Below are positions 57,240-64,000 of a DNA stretch of 64,000 bases, one piece after another. Below the pieces are notes generated by a model. That model worked only from the letters and a program-made list of their open reading frames with translations. It was not told where the DNA came from and ran no database searches. The position numbers and the translations under genes were made by a program. Each line of letters starts with the position of its first letter. The first letter of the stretch is position 1. Source of the stretch: Nephrocerus scutellatus (Eukaryota > Arthropoda > Insecta > Diptera > Pipunculidae); contig OX352761.1 in the NCBI GenBank assembly GCA_947095585.1, positions 29,293,777 through 29,357,776 of the forward strand. The letters are read 5' to 3'.

Positions 57240-59480
57240 TACAAGGAACACTTCATAACAACAATCGTACAGCGAATCCTTAAGTCTCCTCTTAGCATGT
57301 TGTAGTTAAGGAGCCATATAGAGGAAGAACTGAAGAAAATATATCTTTCTTGTTGTCAACTATACAACTTGACAAAATTAAGTGGCTATATACAAAAACC
57401 GTTACTCTACTCCTTACTCTTTCAAAACCTCCACATTTTATATAATTTGTAGACAGGGCCATATCGCAATGGGAGTGTGAGTATCAAAGAAATGGTTAAT
57501 GACATGTTTACAAGTCCTCTTCTGTGTATCTTGAAACTAACTTGAAACCGCGTGCTCAATTTTATTGCATTCCTCAAGAATCTTGTTCATCTATTATGCA
57601 TTGTTTCTCTGGCTTAAAAAAATTCTTAAATCGTTTCCTTTATTATATTCTAAATTTAGAATCAAAATCACCATTTCAAGTGTTAGAAATATTCAACAAG
57701 AAATCTTCAGGGAATGGGGGATGATAATGTGAAAATGATCATTAAATTCTGCAGCAAGGATAACCAACTACACCAACCCTGAATTTTCCTCTTATCCTTG
57801 GATTAGTTCCTCTTTGCTTGTTCTTTCATTTTGCCTCCACTTACATTTATGCTCCTCGCCATCGATCTCCATCTCAGAATCAAAATCTTTAATGTCCCAT
57901 TCATAATTGCGTCGTTTAGTCGGGCGTTCATTCCACGGCCATGACTGAAGGAATTTACATTGAGCTTCTTATTGATTTTATTACGAAATATTTTTAGAAC
58001 TCAATTAAACTTAAGTGCGTACTCATTAACGTGCCTGAAGTGTCGTGCACTGCCTTCTGCATACTTTGTTGAGCACGCTTCACTAAATTGTCGCGTGAAA
58101 GGACGATACCAGAACGATAAGAGCCATAAGATTATTAATGTTGTGTTTTACGTGATTTTTATGAGGGCTCATTAAATGGCGTTCCATTGCGCTGATGCCA
58201 TTCTCTGCCTTCCGAACCCCTCTCACTAATAACAGTACTGCTAATAACGCTGTCTCTCTGTGTGTGTAGCGTGCGCCAAATTTACCTGCTATTAGTCAAT
58301 TTGAGGAAAATATCTACATAATCGAACGAAGTCTCACTACTCGCGGGTATGGAATTCCAGTGATATTGAAGGTGCTTAATAGGCGTTTGGCAATTAAATT
58401 AATTTATCACCCCTACTTGCTATTAATTTACCTCGAGGCAATTTTGTTGGTCCCTGCAAAACACCAATTGCAAATACAATCCTTGCAATTTATTAAGCGT
58501 TCTGTGGAGTGTTGCACAACGAGAGCTTTCTGATGCCATACCATAGCGATTCTTCATCATCGAGCGTTCTCTGTCGATCTCTATGATTAACATTATAAAC
58601 ATTATAAGCACAGAACACCCCTATAAAGGTGCCAAATATAACGTAAGGTAAGTGCTTGTTGTGTGTGTGTGCGTATGTTTGATTTTGAGGAGCTTCTACT
58701 ATTTTCGTTTCCCTTTTTGTATATATATATGTGCATAAAATTTAATTAAAATACAACGCTCGAATTTACTTTTGACTCATTAATCTGCAAGTTGGTGTGT
58801 GTTTTTCTAGGGTTTGCATTCGTAAGGTTTGAAGTTAAAATTTATTAAATTGTACAAATCAGAGGCAAGGAGTAAAATTCTGACAGATAGAACCCAAAGG
58901 AAAAGTATTTATTTATTATTTATTTGCCCCCGTATTAATGAAAAACCACTATTCGCTTGTTAACAAACGTGATACCTAGCACACGGATAGAGAACTTGTC
59001 CGTTTGATAACTTTTCTTATTAATAAATATATTGTTTCTCTATGTCAGCATCTACTTTTTATCACTTAAAGCACGGCAAAACATCACCAAATTGTACTAA
59101 AATTCGAATCATATCCCATCAACTGACACTGACAAAAGCTTGCGATTGTCATAACATTGTTATTGATATTGTACTTGATAATGAAATTGAGATCCTTAGC
59201 CGAAAATAAAATAATTAATAAAAATAACAAAGATCAGAACTGTTTGAAGTCTTTATTTTACTTTTCCTTTTTGTGTTATTTTGTATAAAATAATGATATT
59301 AATATCATATTCCTACTACTGTGGTCATTTTAATTCAAATTATTCTTGATTTTCGGAATTTGTATAGTGAGACAAAATAAAGGATCTCCGAGTGTAAAGG
59401 TGTGAGACAGGTTCTTGGTGATAGCTTACTGGATTTAAATCGATATTTTCAATCAAGTCATCGTTATCTAAGTAAAATGA
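57240..59480. other. Region without recognised gene or repeat
   Basis: Less repetitive and somewhat higher in GC than the rest. Apart from the weak exon candidate at 57785-57957, only short ORFs and a GT run at 58650-58675 are seen. It may be non-coding sequence of a neighbouring gene. Confidence 0.35.
57785..57957 (-). other. Weak candidate exon, acidic/basic peptide
   Basis: The minus strand reads 'QSWPWNERPTKRRNYEWDIK' and '..DFDSEMEIDGEEHKCKWRQN' up to a TAA, about 55 codons with protein-like composition. No start codon and no domain I know; a chance ORF is quite possible. Confidence 0.2.
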
Positions 59481-59489
59481 TCAAATATC

Positions 59490-59945
59490 ATATCTTAAAG
59501 GTTTAAAATTTTGAGAAAAAGTAGAAGGCTTACCCATTACTTCATTGTACTCAATAGCTAAATTATGTAGTACGGTTAACACGTCGAGTTTTCGTAGTTT
59601 TCGCGTTTTCAAATGACCCTCTGATACCCGTAAGTAAAACACGAAAACATAATTTCCAGATGCCAAATATTCGCTCAATTGTATTTCGCGTCGATATTTG
59701 AGCAGTGTTATAGTTTACATCGCCTGTCGAAGTAGGATTGGGACAGGTGTGTAAATATGGTTGGTGCACTTATAGCCACCATCAACTAGAAAATGTCCTT
59801 GAAACTCACCTCGTTAGAGACGTTCTTTTATCCTGCTTTCATTATATATCCTGGAATCATGGGTACTTCCACGCCAGTGTGCAAAAAAATCTGTTATTTT
59901 TAAACCGTGGTCGCAAGCGACCTGCGTGTTAATAAAGTAATATTC
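59490..59945 (-). pseudogene. Second Harbinger transposase relic, C-terminal half
   Basis: Minus-strand pieces: 'DFFAHWRGSTHDSRIYNESR' (about 59890), 'HFLVDGGYKC' and 'YTPVPNPTSTGDVNYNTAQISTRNTIERIFGIWKL' (about 59790-59660), and in another frame 'VLTVLHNLAIEYNE' (about 59590-59545). This is the second-Asp and Glu part of a HARBI1-type nuclease, from a different subfamily than the copy at 21.5-22.8 kb. LINE-B sequence starts at once on its right, so the N-terminal half was lost or displaced. Confidence 0.82.
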
Positions 59946-60480
59946 TTTTTTATTAACATAAAACTGTCAATGCTCTCCTCCTTGTCTTGTTATGTCCTAT
60001 ATACCCTTGTGGTCCTAGGGCCTCTACTACGCCTACGCGCCATCGCGTGCGGTTCCTGGCAATGAGCTTCAGCTCTCTCCAACTCTTCCCCAATTGCAGT
60101 GACCCCTCCTTAACTGTTCTGCGCCATGTATTTCTCGGACGAACCGCGTTCTTGCGTAGTTTGCTATGGAACTGTCGCCTTTTCGGAGTGTGTGACCAAT
60201 CCACTGCCACTTCCGTCATTGGATGGTTGTGCCTATTGGTTCCTGACCCGTTCTCTGATAAAGATGTTCGTTAGAGATACGTTTAGGCCAGAAAACCTTT
60301 AAGATGTTCCGTAGGCACCTATTTACAAAAGCACAGATTCAACATTTGAGCGGAACAGTCGCAGCTTGGTGTTTAAGCTGATCGCATTGCTTCGCCATAT
60401 CATGGACATCATTCCAAACACTGATTTTTCTTTGCCGACTCGGTTGACAATATCCTGTTCGGTTCCACCTTCGGTGTTCG
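59946..60480 (-). pseudogene. LINE-B 3' end fragment
   Basis: 60480-60240 repeats 14690-14420 of LINE-B, including 'CTGACCCGTTCTCTG' and 'TGTTCCGTAGGCACCTATTT', with an internal deletion of about 55 bp near 60328. The C-terminal part reads 'RPRNTWRRTVKEGSLQLGKSWRELKLIARNRTRWRV' (60150-60035), then 3' UTR with AATAAA. It shows the 3' half missing from the 14-16 kb copy. Confidence 0.82.
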
Positions 60481-60639
60481 CATATGGGTACAATCATTGT
60501 TAATTTTATTGGAGTTAACTTACATATGTACAGTCTCAAGAATATAAAAGATTCGAAGAAATTCGCAAGAAAATTCGATGAATTTCCGGCATTCTTCGAC
60601 ACATGGAAGCTTAAGATTCGCACTAAGACGCAGAAATAA

Positions 60640-62560
60640 CGATCCTCGACACAATTTGTAAAACTTGCAGATCACAGGTGCCGATGGATTTCAAATTCCA
60701 ACAGTGGAAAAATCTCTCCACCGGTCCCGATTTCGAGTTTGGCATCCATAAACTCTGGGCGTCCTGGTCTACGCCATCCTTCCAGCGTATGTTTGGCCGA
60801 CCTCGCTGTCGTGTTCCATAAATCCTACCGCAAATGACTTTCCGAGCAGGATCCTCTTCGTTCATGCGAGCTAGGTGTCCTGCCCACCGAAGCCTACCAA
60901 GCTTAATTTTCTTCACGATGTCGACATCGCGGTAACGCTCGTAGATCTCATCATTATAGAGTCTCCGGAATCGTCCTTCCTCACATACGGCGCCAACAAT
61001 TCTCCGTAAGACTTTTCTCTCGAACGCGGCTAAGAGGTCAGAATGCTTTTTCCTAAGCACCCAAGTCTCGGATCCATATGTAAGTACTGGTATGACCATT
61101 TTCTTATATATAAGCAACTTGGATGTTATGGTTAAGTTCCTGGATTTGAATAGTCTTGACAGGCTATAGTAGGCTTTGTTGGCTTTAAGCAACCGTGCGC
61201 GTATTTCTGGTTTCATGCTGTTATCGGCGGCTATAGTTGACCCGAGATGGTTAAAGGATTGCACTACTTCAAATTCGAGCGCCACTATTAACATTGAGGG
61301 ACCAATGTTGGAGCTTCTACTCGCAGACGCCGCCTGCTCTATCTGGATGAAAGCTTCCTGTACAGCTCTTTGGTTTCTACAAACGATGTCAATATCGTCT
61401 GCGTAAGCCAGTATCTGAATGGATTTATAGAGGATTTTTCCTCTCGCCGTTACGTCAGAGTCTCGGATCACTTTCTCCAACGCTAGGTTGAAGAGGACGC
61501 AGGCCAGTCCATCCCCTTTGTCGGAGCCCGTTATAGATGTTGAATGGGCTTGATAGTGATCCGAATATTTTTACTTGGCTTATAACATTGGTCATGGTCA
61601 ACCTACATAGTCGTGTCAGTTTATTTGGGATGCCGAATTTTCTCAAGGCTTTATAAATTTCTACTCTGGCTATCATAAGCGGCTTTAAAGTCTATAAAAA
61701 GATGGTGTAGTGATTTTTAATAATCCAGACTTTTTTCCATCACCTGCCTAAGGCTGTAATTCTGATCAGTTGTTGATTTGCCTGGGATGAAGACACACTG
61801 GTATGGACCAATTATGACTTTAGCGTATGGGGCTATCCTGTCTTGAAGGATAGAGGAGAAAATCTTATGCGCGGTACTGAATAACGTTATACCATGATAA
61901 TTTGCTGCATTTTGTGTATGGGGCACAGGATGCCTCTTCTGGCATAGCTTCTTCCTCCCATACTTGCACTATTATTTCATGAACTGCTTGGTGTAATGTG
62001 GGGCCTCATATTTTTATCAGTTCCGCTGGGTTACCATCAGATTCCGGGGCCTTATTATTTTTGAGCCGATTTATCGCTCTGCTAACTTCGTCTATGCTTG
62101 GTGGCGGCAGCATAATATGATCTTCGGTCATTAGTGGAGCCTCCAATTCCTTAGTTAGCTGGCCATTTAGCAACTCATGAAAGTGTTCTTCCAATCGCTC
62201 TAAGATGCCTTTAAGATCGGCGATCAGTTTATCCTCTTTGTCCTTGCAGTATGTGCAACGCGTTGTATATTGCGTCATACCGCGAACTCTTTGGTAGAAC
62301 TTCCGTGCGTGGTGCGGTCCTCGCTCTCTGTACTGTTCTAGTGCAGTTGCGTTGCTCGGTACGCAACATTCTTACGTTCAGTCGCTAACTTACATTCGTC
62401 ATCAAAGCTGTCGTTCCGATCTCTACGACTACTGCCTAAGATGGAGTCAGCAGTACTAATGACAGTATTCTTAAGGCGTGTCCATTTCTCTCTAAGCCCG
62501 GCATCTTAGCCCCAGGACTTACGCTTCCTGCATTTAGGGCGAGTTCTATCTAAGTCTTAA
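60640..62560 (-). pseudogene. LINE-A, longest copy
   Basis: Minus-strand order: 'LEEHFHELLNGQ', 'RAINRLKNNKAPESDG.PAELIK' (62278-62006), 'ANYHGITLFSTAHKIFSSILQDRI' and 'YQCVFIPGKSTTDQ' (61926-61717), 'LCRLTMTNVISQVKIFGSLSSPFNIYNGLRQ' (61600-61510), then an open frame 61480-60623 (285 aa) with 'QILAYADDIDIV' (intact YADD), 'FNHLGSTI', 'VLTYGSETWVLRKKHSDLLAAFERKVLRRIVG', 'LGRLRWAGHLARM' and 'RQRGRPNIRWKDGV'. A frameshift just after 'GLRQ' separates fingers from palm. A small deletion near 60735 removes 'GATGTCATCCAG'. Inactive, but the reference for six shorter copies in the window. Confidence 0.88.
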
Positions 62561-62602
62561 TCAACCATATTATTTTTTGCTTCAGATCCTATATAAATAT
62601 CT

Positions 62603-62897
62603 TTTAATAATAATAATGTTCGCGCGATAGACCGTTGCGGTCCAAGGCCTAGCTTCTTGCGACCATTTGACTTTTGCATGTATATTTTTGTACACAAATG
62701 GAAGGGACCTACAATTTAAGGCCGGATCCGAACGGCGAATTGAGAAGCTTTCCGTGACAAGTTATTACTTTCGAAACGTTTGTCACCCATTCGCGAGAGG
62801 TGGGACACCGTGATAAATACTTTTGGTGTTACTGGGATTCGAACAACGAACCCCTGCTCAGTAGCCATGCGCTTTTCCACTGAGCCACGACGCCCAC
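62603..62897 (-). mobile_element. tRNA-derived SINE, copy 5
   Basis: Full length on the minus strand with head, body and ATT tail. Direct repeat ATAAATATCT on both sides (62593-62602 and 62898-62907). Confidence 0.92.
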
Positions 62898-63152
62898 ATA
62901 AATATCTAAAAGATATCAATAAAATTATTAAAATCTTTCAAATTAACGTCGCCTATACAATTTGATTGCAGATAATCAATTTTCACAATTTATTGTCAGT
63001 TTTGTAGTGCGTTTGTTACCGCCGATAATTTGACACTTTTTTGAGGTGCACCTCAGTCATGTCTGGTACCTTTCATACAAATTCACCGACAAATTTCACT
63101 TTCGCTATATATTTTCTATTTTTGTTGAACTAAAGTTTTGAATTCTCATCAG

Positions 63153-63512
63153 CGTACAGATTCTCTATATTAAATTCGCGTCCTGATGTGTTTGTTAGTT
63201 TTGTTTGTGTGTTTGTTTGTCGCCAAATCTTGTGTTAATTTTTTAACCCACTTCCTACTACCCGGTTTTATTAAAACTTTGTACACATGTGGAACTACGA
63301 TGACAGCTTTTTTATACAAATTTGAAATTGATCGGGCCCCAATGACAGAAGTGCTCTCATATTTTTTTTTAAAATAACCCAATTTTAATAAAATTTTGCA
63401 CTTTCTATAAAAATGTGGTAGTGATCGGGGCTTGCATATAAATTTCTTCAAAATTAACCCGATTTTATTTAAAATTTTCACATATGTGTCTCCGATTAGA
63501 AAACTTACCTTT
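63153..63512 (-). repeat. HINE-1 copy with both termini
   Basis: 'GATTCTCTATATTAAATTCG' at the left, TGTTTGT-rich stretch, two core units, and 'CTCCGATTAGAAAACTTACC' at the right. Confidence 0.65.
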
Positions 63513-64000
63513 TTTTTAATGAAATTTTGTTGTGTTTATATAATTTTAGAATCTCGTTATTTTTATTTTCATTCTAAAATAAATTTAAATTCTAAACTCA
63601 CCTTTTTTTCATTAGTAAGTGGTAAGTAGAAGTACTATCTGGAAATTGTAGCTCTCGATTAAAAATTGTTGCTGGTCGTTACAATCGTCTGAAAGCTAAC
63701 AAAGGATGAATTAATTGGGGACCTACATAAAGTCAGCAAAATATATTCTAACTGTAGATGCGAAATAGACGATTTGTAACTATTTTAGATTTTGAAAGGA
63801 GGATAACTTTATAATCTATTAATTTATGCATTCCAGAATTATATCATATGTTTACACTATCGCCTGACTGAAGATTCATTAGGAAAATGTTTAAATAAAT
63901 TTCAGTTTTGTTCCAGTAGCTGATGGCCATTTGTGTTTAATTTGGAACTTACTTACGTATAGAATTACCGTCCATAAACCATGTCAACAAGCAGCAGCAA
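63513..64000. other. No gene recognised at window end
   Basis: A minus-strand donor-like 'CGTAAGTAAG' lies near 63955 and could close an exon extending past the window, but the coding reading is too short to judge. Confidence 0.3.

Noticed and set aside
63895..63945. Possible relic of a second PGRP last exon
   Set aside because: About 30 bases resemble the antisense of the 'KATSCPGTK' region of the PGRP gene, but the match is short and gapped and no other PGRP motif is nearby.

Overview
The window is AT-rich, repeat-crowded insect DNA. It holds three intact protein-coding genes, all on the minus strand: a UDP-glycosyltransferase (2761-9410, 2 exons), a secreted peptidoglycan recognition protein of the PGRP-SB1 type (33893-34607, 3 exons) and glycine N-methyltransferase (48320-53576, 4 exons). 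Intron phases, GT/AG sites and final lengths (528, 188 and 288 residues) all close without a frameshift. Small introns of 54-88 bp, PGRP-SB1-like immunity, mariner elements and the LINE/SINE load point to a higher fly (Diptera). A tephritid-like genome is my inference and is not proven by the sequence.

Nearly everything else is mobile DNA, mostly broken and nested. 0-9.5 kb: a LINE relic, a tRNA-derived SINE, then the UGT gene whose 5.06 kb intron is packed with a LINE fragment and minisatellite-cored elements. 9.5-18.2 kb: a Helitron end, an LTR-like repeat, a mariner with both inverted repeats and TA target, a 27 bp-arm hairpin, and a LINE-A/LINE-B chimera. 18.24-23.16 kb: the remains of what looks like a complete two-gene PIF/Harbinger transposon (Myb/SANT-like gene on plus, nuclease on minus, convergent, matching 15 bp termini), broken by a foldback MITE, a SINE, a Helitron and another small element. 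25-33 kb: further LINE-A and LINE-C copies. 35-40 kb: tandem Helitrons and RNase H-type LINE relics. 42-57 kb: scattered members of a G/T-rich 'GTCTTGAGG' minisatellite family, including a 2.2 kb array, and a 315 bp GACAAC array. 59.5-62.6 kb: a second Harbinger relic cut by LINE-B, then the longest LINE-A copy.

The three genes have unrelated jobs: conjugation of small lipophilic compounds in the ER, recognition or cleavage of bacterial peptidoglycan outside the cell, and S-adenosylmethionine homeostasis in the cytosol. I see no sign that they act together. The most useful observations are the Harbinger reconstruction, the SINE family with target-site duplications, the strand-biased minisatellite family, and two minisatellite-cored dispersed element families that resemble DINE/HINE elements.
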